Assembly (NCBI GenBank): GCA_002415895.1
Contig: DIAV01000200.1
Location: forward strand, 1-9,976
Origin: Anaerolineales bacterium UBA5069
GTDB lineage: Bacteria; Chloroflexota; Anaerolineae; Caldilineales; Caldilineaceae
Length of the DNA stretch: 9,976 nucleotides
Direction of reading: 5' to 3'
A model generated the notes under the pieces. The model saw nothing but the letters and a program-made list of their open reading frames with translations, did not search any database and was not told the origin of the DNA. Numbering within the stretch: position 1 is the first letter of the stretch; every line of letters starts with the position of its first letter. Shown piece after piece: positions 1 to 6,486 of the stretch. The position numbers and the translations under genes are program-made.

Positions 1-19
1 AGATGTGTATAAGAGACAG
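1..19. other. Untrimmed tagmentation adaptor (transposase mosaic end)
   Basis: The first 19 bases, agatgtgtataagagacag, are identical to the 19-bp mosaic-end sequence recognised by hyperactive Tn5 transposase and added to library fragments by tagmentation kits. This is recalled from knowledge of the adaptor, not searched. It sits exactly at the window edge, as expected for a contig end assembled from untrimmed reads. It should be treated as a library artefact and not as a biological Tn5 end, because no transposon gene follows. Any reading frame that begins inside it is spurious. Confidence 0.96.
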
Positions 20-65
20 TTGCTGTTCTGTTCTTTGCTTTTCTCTGCGCCTTCGCGCCTTTGCG
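20..65. repeat. Short spacer after nth with a CTTTGCG-type word repeat
   Basis: These 46 bases lie between the adaptor and the nth stop codon. They are pyrimidine-rich and contain reiterated forms of the words ctttgc, gcgcctt and cctttgcg. The nonamer cctttgcgt (58-66) recurs at 6601-6609 in the other repeat-bearing spacer of this window. Such runs of slightly varied ttgcg words resemble dispersed intergenic repeats known from several bacterial genomes. No hairpin with a T-tract is visible, so I do not call a terminator. The repeat assignment rests on only a short match. Confidence 0.35.
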
Positions 66-782
66 TCAAGTTGTTCTCATACCCCTGCCGCGATTCACCT
101 GTGCATAATCGCACCAATCCTGCAGCGGGCACATGGGGCAGCGGGCCACGCGCGCCGTGCAAATTTCGCGTCCCAGGCGAATGAGGTTGATATGCAGCGG
201 ATAGAATGTCTCGGGCGGCAGCAGCCCTTCCCACACACGCTGCACCGCGCTGGGTGACGCGCTGGGGGCGCAGAGCCCCAGCCGCTGCGTAATGCGCTGA
301 ATGTGCGTATCCACCGGAAACACGCCGCGGTTGAAGCAGAAGAGCAGCACAATACTGGCTGTCTTCTGCCCCACGCCGGGCATGCTTGTAAGAAAGGCAA
401 GCGCCTCGTCCACAGCCATTGTGGCAAGGTCGCTCAGATCATAGCCGCCCCGCTTGCTGCGCAGTTGCTCCAGGGTGGCCACAATGTGCGGGCCCTTCTG
501 GTTGTACATCCCTGCGGGACGAATAGCATCAATAATCGCGGGCAGCGGGGCTGTGCGAATGGCGTCCCAGTCGCCCAGTTGCTGCAAGCGTGCAAACGCG
601 CGCCCACTGTTGACGTCCGTCGTGTTGGCGCTGAGGATAGTGCCAATCAGTTCTTCGGTGGGATCGCTGCCGGGCCTGAACGTGGGTGTGCCAAAGCAGT
701 CGATGAGCGTCTGAAAGATCGCAGCGGCGCGCACCCGCATATCGGCCGCGCCCCCTGCCGCTGCGCCGGCCATGCTGGTCAT
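66..782 (-). CDS. nth: Endonuclease III, DNA glycosylase/AP lyase
   Basis: This 238-residue protein is a base-excision-repair glycosylase that removes oxidised pyrimidines from DNA and cleaves the abasic site. The helix-hairpin-helix is MPGVGQKTA at residues 134-142, with the catalytic lysine at 140. The catalytic aspartate is D158 in VDTH. The C-terminal iron-sulphur loop is complete: C208-x6-C215-x2-C218-x5-C224, the endonuclease III spacing. The intercalation-loop motif reads LSANTTD (residues 50-56) where E. coli has LSAQ. The length is slightly above the family's usual 210-220 residues because of about 15 extra Ala/Gly-rich N-terminal residues. Start 782 is chosen because its ATG overlaps the alr stop in an ATGA junction, indicating translational coupling; ATGs at 773 or 740 remain possible. 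MutY is unlikely, because the protein lacks the long C-terminal domain. Confidence 0.95.
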   Translation of the reverse strand: MTSMAGAAAGGAADMRVRAAAIFQTLIDCFGTPTFRPGSDPTEELIGTILSANTTDVNSGRAFARLQQLGDWDAIRTAPLPAIIDAIRPAGMYNQKGPHIVATLEQLRSKRGGYDLSDLATMAVDEALAFLTSMPGVGQKTASIVLLFCFNRGVFPVDTHIQRITQRLGLCAPSASPSAVQRVWEGLLPPETFYPLHINLIRLGREICTARVARCPMCPLQDWCDYAQVNRGRGMRTT

Positions 783-1933
783 GCGTTGCCGCCGTGGTAG
801 ACGCGCGGCACGCGCGCCAGAATGCGGCTCACAATGTCGTAATTGTTTGTGCCCACGCGCGCCGCGGCATCTTCAGCCGTAATGCGCAGGTCACTCTGCC
901 TGCCAATCAGCACCGCCTCGTCGCCCACGTCTACAGCCCCGTTCATGAGGAACGCGGCCGTCACATCCACGACGGTCTGGTCCATGCAGACGCGGCCCAG
1001 AATGGGCGCGGGCTGGCCGCCTACAAGCACATACTCCCACGTCTGCGGCCGGCGTGGAAAGCCGTCGGCGTAACCAACAGGCAGCACAGCCACGGGCATG
1101 CGGCGCTCGGCAATGAATTCGCGCCCATAGGAGACTGCATCACCCGGATTGAGCACGCGTACCTGGCTGACTGTAGACTTCCACACCAGCGCCGGGCGGA
1201 AGCCATCGGGCAAGGGACATTGTTCGGGGTCTGGATCCAGTCCATAGAGGGCAATGCCTGCGCGCGCCATGTCGAGATGGGTGTCGGGCATGGTGAGGAT
1301 TGCCGCCGAGTTGGCCGCGTGCGCCACGCGCGGGCGCAGGCCGGACGCGCCCAGCAAAGCCAACACCTCGCGAAAGAGATCAAACTGCTGCTGGGTGTGG
1401 CTGCGGTCAAACTCGTCGGAGGTGGCAAAGTGGGTGAAAATGCCCTCAACGTCGAGCACGGGCAGATCGCGCAGCGCCTCAAAGAGCGCCACGCAATCGG
1501 CAGGGTCCACACCCAGCCGGTTCATGCCCGTGTTGATTTTGACATGCACCTTGAGGCGCGTGGCGTCGCCAGGCTGCACGCATGCGGCGTAGGCGGTCGC
1601 GGTGTCGCCATCATAGAGTGTCAACGTCACATCGCGGCGCGCAGCTTCGGCGGCAAGGTGAGGCGGCGTGTAGCCCAGCACGAGGATGGGCGCTGTGATG
1701 CCGCCATCGCGCAGCTCCAGCCCTTCGGAGAGGGTGGCCACTGCGCAGGCATCCGCGCCGGCGCGCAAGAGCACGCGCGTCGTTTCCACGGCCCCATGGC
1801 CGTATGCGTTGGCCTTGACAACAGCCATGAGGCGCGTGCCGGGTGCAAGGCGGCGGCGCAACTTGCGCACGTTATTGGCCAGCGCGTCGCGGTCAACTTC
1901 AATCCATGTGGGCCGGTTGGGGAGTGGGGGCAT
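779..1933 (-). CDS. alr: Alanine racemase
   Basis: This 384-residue pyridoxal-phosphate enzyme interconverts L- and D-alanine and supplies D-alanine for peptidoglycan. It is a fold-type III enzyme expected in the cytoplasm. The PLP-binding lysine is K40 in VVKANAYGHGA, and the opposing catalytic tyrosine is Y269 in GDAVSYGREF. Other family landmarks are KINTGMNRLG (132-141), HAANSAA (205-211) near the PLP phosphate region, and MDQTVVDVT (317-325). Length and order match full-length alanine racemases, with an N-terminal TIM-barrel and a C-terminal beta domain from about residue 245. The ATG at 1933 has a weak GAGAG upstream. The gene follows glpA by 44 bases and its stop overlaps the nth start, so alr and nth are probably co-transcribed. 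Nothing links it functionally to the glycerol genes. Confidence 0.96.
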   Translation of the reverse strand: MPPLPNRPTWIEVDRDALANNVRKLRRRLAPGTRLMAVVKANAYGHGAVETTRVLLRAGADACAVATLSEGLELRDGGITAPILVLGYTPPHLAAEAARRDVTLTLYDGDTATAYAACVQPGDATRLKVHVKINTGMNRLGVDPADCVALFEALRDLPVLDVEGIFTHFATSDEFDRSHTQQQFDLFREVLALLGASGLRPRVAHAANSAAILTMPDTHLDMARAGIALYGLDPDPEQCPLPDGFRPALVWKSTVSQVRVLNPGDAVSYGREFIAERRMPVAVLPVGYADGFPRRPQTWEYVLVGGQPAPILGRVCMDQTVVDVTAAFLMNGAVDVGDEAVLIGRQSDLRITAEDAAARVGTNNYDIVSRILARVPRVYHGGNA

Positions 1934-1955
1934 CGTCAGATTCTCTCAGGTGCCA

Positions 1956-1970
1956 CCTGCACAGTGCAGG
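1956..1970. repeat. 15-bp perfect palindrome between glpA and alr
   Basis: The sequence cctgcacagtgcagg consists of two 7-base arms around one central base. It fills much of the 44-base spacer between the glpA stop and the alr start. As RNA it could form a six-pair stem with a three-base loop, but no U-run follows on the transcribed strand, so it does not look like an intrinsic terminator. An operator or a minor RNA hairpin are both possible. Confidence 0.35.
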
Positions 1971-1977
1971 CAGCGCT

Positions 1978-3723
1978 TTACTTTGGTGTCGTGTCAAATT
2001 GCCAGAATGCGCTCAGCGGGCTTTGCGCTTCGTCGGCGGGCAGATGGTCCACATTGAGCACGCTCAGATAGATGAGCTCGTCGAGCCGCTCCTGCTTGAG
2101 CTGCTGGCCCCACAAAATGGGGGTCAACCCACGCCAACGCTCCTGCAAAAAGTCGCGCAGGAGCAGGTTGGGTGATGTATGTGACCGCAGCGCGGAGGGT
2201 GCGGGTACGCTGCCGCCCTCGCGCACAGCATTGCTTGCCGCGTGCGCAGGTGATGTCATGTGGCCCACATCCCACGGGGCGCTCTCTGCGGCCGCTGCGT
2301 CTGTCCTGCTGCGCGCGGCCATTTCGTGCAGAATGGCCGCGGCGCGGAAGGTGCAGAAGCCGCCCTGGCAGGGGCCCATGCCCAGGCGCACGTCACGGCG
2401 CAGGTCATCCAGCGTGAGCGTGGGATTGGCGCGCGCGGCGTGTTCAATCATGGCGCGGGTCACCAGCTCGCACTCGCAGACAAGCTGCCCCTGCAAGTGA
2501 CCTTCCTCCACTTCGTGCAGACGGTGGCCCACCCAGTAGTGCCCCTGCTCCACACCGGGCACCTGGGTTGTGGCCGTGGTGCAGGGACGGCGGCTGCCCA
2601 GTTGCGCACAGGCCGTGTCCATGGTCGTCTCGGCCATGAGCCGAAAGGTCGTCCACTTGCCGCCGGTGATGGTGAGAAAACCGGAGAGACCGTCGCGCTC
2701 CTTATGGTCCAGCAGGGTGAGGGCGCGCGTGGCGTCGCGGCTTGCCCCGGCATAGCCCTCCTGGTAGAGAGGGCGTGCGCCCGCCCACGCGCGCAGGACG
2801 CGCGCCTTGCTGAAGCCCGGCAGCAGCTTCTCGCCCTCGCGCAACATCAAATCAACTTCCCATTGCTCAATGCGCAGGTGATCGGGATCCGTCACCTTCT
2901 CGTCGGTGGTGCCGATGACCGCGACGGTGTGGATCGGCACAATGATGTCGCCGTCGGCGGGCATTTTGCAGCGGTTGATGACTGTATTGACCAGGCGGTG
3001 GTTCATGGCAAGCATGACGCCCTTGCCGGGGATGACCTTGACCTCCGCACCGGCCAGCGCCGCCACCCGCCCTGCCCATGCACCGGCAGCGTTGATGACC
3101 ATGGCGGCGTGAATGATCACATCTTCGCCTGTTGCCATGTTGCGGGCGCGCGCGCCCACCACACGCCGGTCGCCGTCGCTGCCCGCGGTCAGCAGTTCAA
3201 TCAACTCATGGTAGACGAGGATCTGCGCGCCCACCTGCTGCGCGGCCTGCGCCGTGGCGTGCGTGGCCAGGAAGGAATCCGCGCTGCCGTCGGGCACCTC
3301 GAAGACGCGGCTGATGCGCGGGTTGAGCAGCGGCTCGCGCCGGCGCGCCTCCGCGACGGATATCTCGTTGCAGGGTACGCCCGTTTCGGCGCAGGCGGCG
3401 CGGAAACGCTCGGGATAGTCGCCTTCGTCCTCAGGCGTGACAACATAGAAGCCGCTGGTATCCTCAATACAGTGCGTATGCGTCGTGCGCAGGATGCGGT
3501 TCTCGGCAATGCACTCGATGGCGCTGCGCGGGTCCTTCACCACATAGCGGCCGCCGCTGTGCAGCAGGCCGTGGTAGCGGCCTGTGGTGCCGTGCGTAAG
3601 GTCGCGTTTTTCAATCAGCACCACGCGGAAGCCGCGCAGCGCCGCATCCCACGCGACACCTGTACCCGTGGAGCCGCCACCGATTACCAGAATTTCGGTT
3701 TCAATTGTGGACATGAGAGTCAT
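1978..3723 (-). CDS. glpA: FAD-dependent glycerol-3-phosphate dehydrogenase, GlpA type, with BFD-like [2Fe-2S] domain
   Basis: The 581-residue enzyme would oxidise glycerol 3-phosphate to dihydroxyacetone phosphate and pass electrons to a membrane or soluble acceptor. Residues 11-39 hold the Rossmann FAD motif VIGGGSTGTG. A GlpA/GlpD signature follows at 47-62 (TGRYHGLLHSGGRYVV), and the oxidase fold continues to about 395. From about 412 comes a bacterioferritin-associated-ferredoxin-like domain with C416, C418, C452 and C457 (CEC...CQGGFC), as in anaerobic GlpA and unlike GlpD. A terminal module with FLQERWRGLTPILWG (525-539) matches the E. coli GlpA tail. Between these lies an Ala/Ser-rich linker (about 468-515), which makes the protein longer than the roughly 542 residues of E. 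coli GlpA. GlpB and GlpC, the usual partners, are absent nearby. The start may be 3723 or the in-frame ATG at 3714; ribosome-binding signals are weak for both. Confidence 0.93.
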   Translation of the reverse strand: MTLMSTIETEILVIGGGSTGTGVAWDAALRGFRVVLIEKRDLTHGTTGRYHGLLHSGGRYVVKDPRSAIECIAENRILRTTHTHCIEDTSGFYVVTPEDEGDYPERFRAACAETGVPCNEISVAEARRREPLLNPRISRVFEVPDGSADSFLATHATAQAAQQVGAQILVYHELIELLTAGSDGDRRVVGARARNMATGEDVIIHAAMVINAAGAWAGRVAALAGAEVKVIPGKGVMLAMNHRLVNTVINRCKMPADGDIIVPIHTVAVIGTTDEKVTDPDHLRIEQWEVDLMLREGEKLLPGFSKARVLRAWAGARPLYQEGYAGASRDATRALTLLDHKERDGLSGFLTITGGKWTTFRLMAETTMDTACAQLGSRRPCTTATTQVPGVEQGHYWVGHRLHEVEEGHLQGQLVCECELVTRAMIEHAARANPTLTLDDLRRDVRLGMGPCQGGFCTFRAAAILHEMAARSRTDAAAAESAPWDVGHMTSPAHAASNAVREGGSVPAPSALRSHTSPNLLLRDFLQERWRGLTPILWGQQLKQERLDELIYLSVLNVDHLPADEAQSPLSAFWQFDTTPK

Positions 3724-3745
3724 CCAGACTTCATTTTAATGATCG

Positions 3746-3781
3746 ATGATCAATGATTAATTGAAATTAATCATTGATCAT
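3746..3781. repeat. 17-bp perfect inverted repeat upstream of glpA
   Basis: The arms 3746-3762 and 3765-3781 are exact reverse complements separated by two bases. An RNA or single strand would form a long A+T-only-core hairpin with at least a four-base loop. It lies 23 bases upstream of the glpA start and is built from the same words (tcaatga, tcattga) as the adjoining tandem repeat. It could act as an operator, an RNA hairpin in the glpA leader, or simply be a by-product of repeat expansion in both orientations. A TAAAAT word lies nine bases before the glpA ATG on the minus strand, but I see no convincing -35 partner. Confidence 0.7.
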
Positions 3782-3812
3782 TAATCATTGATCATTGATC
3801 ATTGATCATTGA
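3771..3812. repeat. Six tandem copies of a TCATTGA heptamer
   Basis: Six consecutive seven-base units occupy 3771-3812: five read TCATTGA and the second reads TCATTAA. The tract is strikingly A+T-rich within a G+C-rich region and fills the spacer between the Enzyme I stop (3828) and glpA (3723), overlapping the right arm of the neighbouring inverted repeat. Because TGATCA is itself palindromic, consecutive units make overlapping TGATCA sites. Copy number is likely to vary by slippage. No gene is visible in the 104-base spacer. Confidence 0.85.
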
Positions 3813-3827
3813 CGATTACCATGCACC

Positions 3828-5552
3828 CTATTGTAACAGGACGCGCACGGCAGCGGCATCTGGGCAGGTAAGCGCTTCGGCGGCAAGCAGTGTGCACTCC
3901 TCCAACGTGCCACGGCGCACGGCGGCCTTGATAAGCGCCACAGCCGGCACAGGCACGCTCAACTCCTGCACGCCCAGCCCCAGCAGCAAGCGCGTTGCGC
4001 TGGGGTCACCCGCCAGTTCACCGCAGAGGGTGACAGGCTTGCGTGCGGCGCGCGCCGCGCGGCAGGTCATTTCAATCAGCCGCAGCACGGCTGGGTGCAG
4101 CGGGTCTGCCAAAACACCCACCTGACGATGCGTGCGGTCGCTGGCCAGGGTGTATTGCGCCAGATCGTTGGTGCCAATGCTGAAGAAATCGGCGTAGGAG
4201 GTCAACTGCTGCGTAATCAGAGCGGCCGAAGGCACCTCCACCATGACACCCAGCTTGATGCGCGGCATGTCAGCCTCGTGCAGGTTGGCCAGCAGCAGGC
4301 GCACAAAGCGCACCTCTTCCACTGTCGTCACCATGGGCAGGAGGAAACGCGCCTCGAGCGCGGCTGCACCCCACTGTGCACCGCCGTGATCGCGCACGGC
4401 AATTTGCAGGGCGCGGTACTGCGTGCGCAGAATCTCCGGCTCATCCAGCAGCAGGCGCACGCCACGCAGCCCCAGGAAGGGGTTATCCTCGGGCGGATGG
4501 GGAAAGAAGCGCAGCGGCTTGTCGCCCCCGGCATCCAGCGCGCGCACGGTCAACTGCATTGCGCCGCCCTCCTGCTCGCGCAATTGGCGGATAAAGCGAC
4601 TGTACGTATCCACCTGCTCGTCAAGGCTGGGCGGCAGCGCGCGCTCCTGGAAGAGAAACTCTGTACGCAGGAGGCCAATGCCTTCGGCCCCGGCGGCAGC
4701 GGCGGCAAAGACATCCTCGGGGCTGTTGGCATTGGCAAGCACAGGCACATAAACGCCATCGCGCGTAGTGGCCCGCAAATGGGCGTGGCGCGCCGCCTGA
4801 GCGCGCTCCTCCACCAGTGATTGCTGCGCGGCGCGTGCGCGGCGCAGTGTTATGGCGTCGGGCTCGAGCACAAACGTGGCGCGGTCGCCATCCACAATGC
4901 AGGGGCTGCGCGGCGCAATCGTCAGCACGCGCGCGCCCAGGCCGCAAACGAGAGGAATGCCCAGGCTGCGCGCAAGAATGGCGGAGTGCGCTGTGGGCGT
5001 GCCCCCCGCCAACGCAATTCCCAGCACCTTGCCCGGCTCCAACTGCACCACATCAGAGGGCGAGAGGTCGTCGGCAATCAGGATTGTATCGGCGGGCAAC
5101 ATGTCAAGACGGGCACGCCCCGGCGCTGCGCCCAGATGCACAAGCAGGCGCTGGCCAATGTCCAGCACATCCGCCGAACGCCCCGCAAAGTAGCTGTCAT
5201 CCAGCGCGCCCATGGCATGCGCCACATCGCTCACCACCTGAAAGGTGGCGGCGGCGGCACTGGATCCCTCGTCAATGGCGCTGTGGATCGAGGTGGCCAG
5301 CGTTTGATCCTGGAGAATGGCGCGGTGCGCGGCGTAAAGCTCGGCCACGAGCGCCGGCTTCCCATGCGCAAGGCGCGCGAGTTCGTCATCCACCAGCCGT
5401 TGCGCTGCACAATAGCGCTCCCACTCAAGCGCAGCGTCTAGTGGTGCAGTGACAGCGGCTTGCTCGAATGTGAGACGGTCCGTGCGATAGAGGACAGCCG
5501 TGCCAATGCCCACACCGGGTGCAGCTGCATGGCCGGAGAGTGTAATGCTCAT
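3828..5552 (-). CDS. ptsI: PTS Enzyme I (PEP-protein phosphotransferase)
   Basis: This cytoplasmic enzyme autophosphorylates on histidine from phosphoenolpyruvate and hands the phosphate to HPr. The 574-residue protein is full length for the family. The phosphohistidine is H189 in GGTPTAHSAILAR, at the same number as in E. coli. PEP-site motifs are GIGLLRTEFLF (291-301, R296), RALDAGGDK (337-345), VMVEVPSAA (436-444), SIGTNDLAQY (458-467) and CGELAGD with the catalytic cysteine C510. All catalytic residues I can check are present. The frame stays open upstream to 5750, but that part overlaps the HPr gene and lacks family similarity. The ATG at 5552, beginning MSITLSGHAAAPGVGIG, is therefore taken, seven bases after the HPr stop. 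Its position behind DhaM and HPr suggests a dedicated relay. The symbol ptsI is by family; no sugar permease adjoins it. Confidence 0.95.
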   Translation of the reverse strand: MSITLSGHAAAPGVGIGTAVLYRTDRLTFEQAAVTAPLDAALEWERYCAAQRLVDDELARLAHGKPALVAELYAAHRAILQDQTLATSIHSAIDEGSSAAAATFQVVSDVAHAMGALDDSYFAGRSADVLDIGQRLLVHLGAAPGRARLDMLPADTILIADDLSPSDVVQLEPGKVLGIALAGGTPTAHSAILARSLGIPLVCGLGARVLTIAPRSPCIVDGDRATFVLEPDAITLRRARAAQQSLVEERAQAARHAHLRATTRDGVYVPVLANANSPEDVFAAAAAGAEGIGLLRTEFLFQERALPPSLDEQVDTYSRFIRQLREQEGGAMQLTVRALDAGGDKPLRFFPHPPEDNPFLGLRGVRLLLDEPEILRTQYRALQIAVRDHGGAQWGAAALEARFLLPMVTTVEEVRFVRLLLANLHEADMPRIKLGVMVEVPSAALITQQLTSYADFFSIGTNDLAQYTLASDRTHRQVGVLADPLHPAVLRLIEMTCRAARAARKPVTLCGELAGDPSATRLLLGLGVQELSVPVPAVALIKAAVRRGTLEECTLLAAEALTCPDAAAVRVLLQ

Positions 5553-5559
5553 AGGCGTC

Positions 5560-5913
5560 TCATGATGGGCGCGCGTCTCCTGCGCCAGCGGATGGGTTTG
5601 TGGCGGGCGTATCCAGCGGCAGCGCGGGCGACTCCAATAACTGGCGCAGCGCATCGACAGCGCTGTGTGCGTCGGGCCCCAGCGCAACCACCTGAATGGC
5701 GTGACCGTGGCGCGCCTGCAACTGCATAAGCTGCAGAATGCTGCGTGCATCCACCACAGGCGAAGGGCGCGTCAGATTTTGCGCCGTCAAAGTTGCCTGA
5801 AAGCGACCAGCCACCTGCACCACTTCCTTGCCAATGCGCAGGTGCAGCCCCAGCGGGTGGTTTATGGTGATGACTGCGGTTTCGCCTTCTTCCAATCCCG
5901 GATACCTCTCCAT
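5560..5913 (-). CDS. HPr-like phosphocarrier with atypical active-site surroundings
   Basis: HPr accepts phosphate from Enzyme I on a histidine and delivers it to EIIA proteins, here presumably the adjacent DhaM. The 117-residue product contains NHPLGLHLRIG (18-28), which places the phospho-histidine at H24. It also has the regulatory-serine-like site VDARSILQLMQL (54-65, S58), then a typical HPr ending at about residue 94. The canonical GLHARPA reads GLHLRIG here: His and Arg are kept, but the conserved proline is isoleucine. A tail of about 22 Pro/Ala-rich residues follows the domain, making it longer than the usual 85-90 residues. ATG 5913 is preferred for its AGGG five bases upstream and its short N-terminus; ATG 5955 (AAGG upstream) and TTG 5988 are alternatives. 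It is sandwiched between dhaM and Enzyme I in a tight operon. Confidence 0.85.
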   Translation of the reverse strand: MERYPGLEEGETAVITINHPLGLHLRIGKEVVQVAGRFQATLTAQNLTRPSPVVDARSILQLMQLQARHGHAIQVVALGPDAHSAVDALRQLLESPALPLDTPATNPSAGAGDARPS

Positions 5914-5994
5914 AACAGCCCTGACACAAAGGTCGTTGCAGCGCAGCGCAATCATTCGCGCCTTGCCTGCCCAGAACGAAGCGCACAAACTCGC

Positions 5995-6414
5995 TCACAC
6001 CTTCCTGAGCGTGGCGGCCGCTTCGGCGGCGGCGTTCACCTGCGCAAGCGAATTGCCAAGGCTCGCCTCTACAGCGGCCACAATGGCCCCCTCCACCAGC
6101 GGCGCGTTGCTAATGAGGCAGCGGGGTTGCTGCTCAGCAGGCAGCAGCGCGAGCGCTTCCTCGGCGCTGAGCACGGCGCTGCCCATATCCACCAGCAGGA
6201 GCACACCAGCAGGCGTCCACAAACTGCGAACGGCCGCGGCAATGCGCAGCGGGTCGGTGCCCAGTACGGTGTCGCCCTGATCAATGCACAGCCCGCCCAC
6301 CGCAGCAATCAGCACATCGTCGCCGGCCATCTGCTGCGCAATCTCGCGCACGCCCTCGGCCAACTGCGCCGAATGCGAGATGATCACCAGGTTTACAAAG
6401 GGCGAACCAACCAT
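5995..6414 (-). CDS. dhaM: DhaM-type PTS EIIA, phosphotransferase subunit for dihydroxyacetone kinase
   Basis: The 139-residue protein is a stand-alone mannose-class EIIA domain. In known Dha systems it receives phosphate from HPr on a histidine and rephosphorylates ADP bound to DhaL, which then feeds dihydroxyacetone covalently held by DhaK. The sequence shows the N-terminal strand and active histidine NLVIISHSAQLAEG (8-21, H14), the family motif LLVDMGSAVLSAE (73-85), and APLVEGAIVAA (104-114), which together favour DhaM over sugar-specific EIIA-Man. Enterobacterial DhaM is a fusion of EIIA, HPr and an EI fragment; here only the EIIA part is present and the other parts are the next two genes. 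DhaK and DhaL are not in the window. The ATG at 6414 gives a short natural N-terminus. A weak promoter candidate lies upstream. Confidence 0.9.
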   Translation of the reverse strand: MVGSPFVNLVIISHSAQLAEGVREIAQQMAGDDVLIAAVGGLCIDQGDTVLGTDPLRIAAAVRSLWTPAGVLLLVDMGSAVLSAEEALALLPAEQQPRCLISNAPLVEGAIVAAVEASLGNSLAQVNAAAEAAATLRKV

Positions 6415-6431
6415 CTCGATTGCCTATTCAA

Positions 6432-6460
6432 CCGATACCGGTATGAAAACAACATCTCAA
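6432..6460 (-). promoter_or_regulatory. Possible promoter with overlapping 10-bp palindrome upstream of dhaM
   Basis: On the minus strand TTGAGA (6460-6455) is a five-of-six match to a -35 box, followed after 17 bases by TATCGG (6437-6432), which matches only half of a -10 box. The perfect palindrome ATACCGGTAT (6435-6444) overlaps the end of the spacer and the -10 candidate, a placement that would suit an operator. The dhaM start codon follows 17 bases after the -10 candidate, leaving little leader. The evidence is weak, because the -10 is poor and sigma-factor preferences of the host are unknown. Confidence 0.22.
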
Positions 6461-6486
6461 CGCAATGCCATAAAGGTGCGCAAAGC

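Noticed and set aside
1..19. Genuine Tn5-family transposon end
   Set aside because: The match is to the engineered mosaic end at the exact contig edge, with no transposase, target duplication or insertion-sequence context.
3..257. Plus-strand reading frame starting in the first bases
   Set aside because: It begins inside the library adaptor and then runs antisense to nth with no recognisable protein features.
794..2071. 425-codon plus-strand open frame opposite alr
   Set aside because: It is a shadow of the minus-strand alr codon bias in G+C-rich DNA. The translation is rich in His, Arg and Ala and lacks domain motifs, while alr shows intact catalytic residues.
2260..3756. 498-codon plus-strand open frame opposite glpA
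   Set aside because: It is antisense to a fully conserved GlpA sequence and has no recognisable fold or motif, so it is a compositional artefact.
3771..3812. Heptamer array considered as a CRISPR or replication-origin iteron set
   Set aside because: The units are only seven bases with no spacers, so it is not CRISPR. No replication-initiator gene or DnaA-box-like set accompanies it.
5553..5750. N-terminal extension of Enzyme I by 66 residues, which would overlap the HPr gene
   Set aside because: The extension is unlike any Enzyme I and overlaps the conserved HPr coding region. The family sequence begins exactly at the ATG at 5552.
5549..5998. Alternative minus-strand frame overlapping HPr and the dhaM stop
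   Set aside because: It has no family similarity, whereas the HPr frame has recognisable histidine and serine sites.
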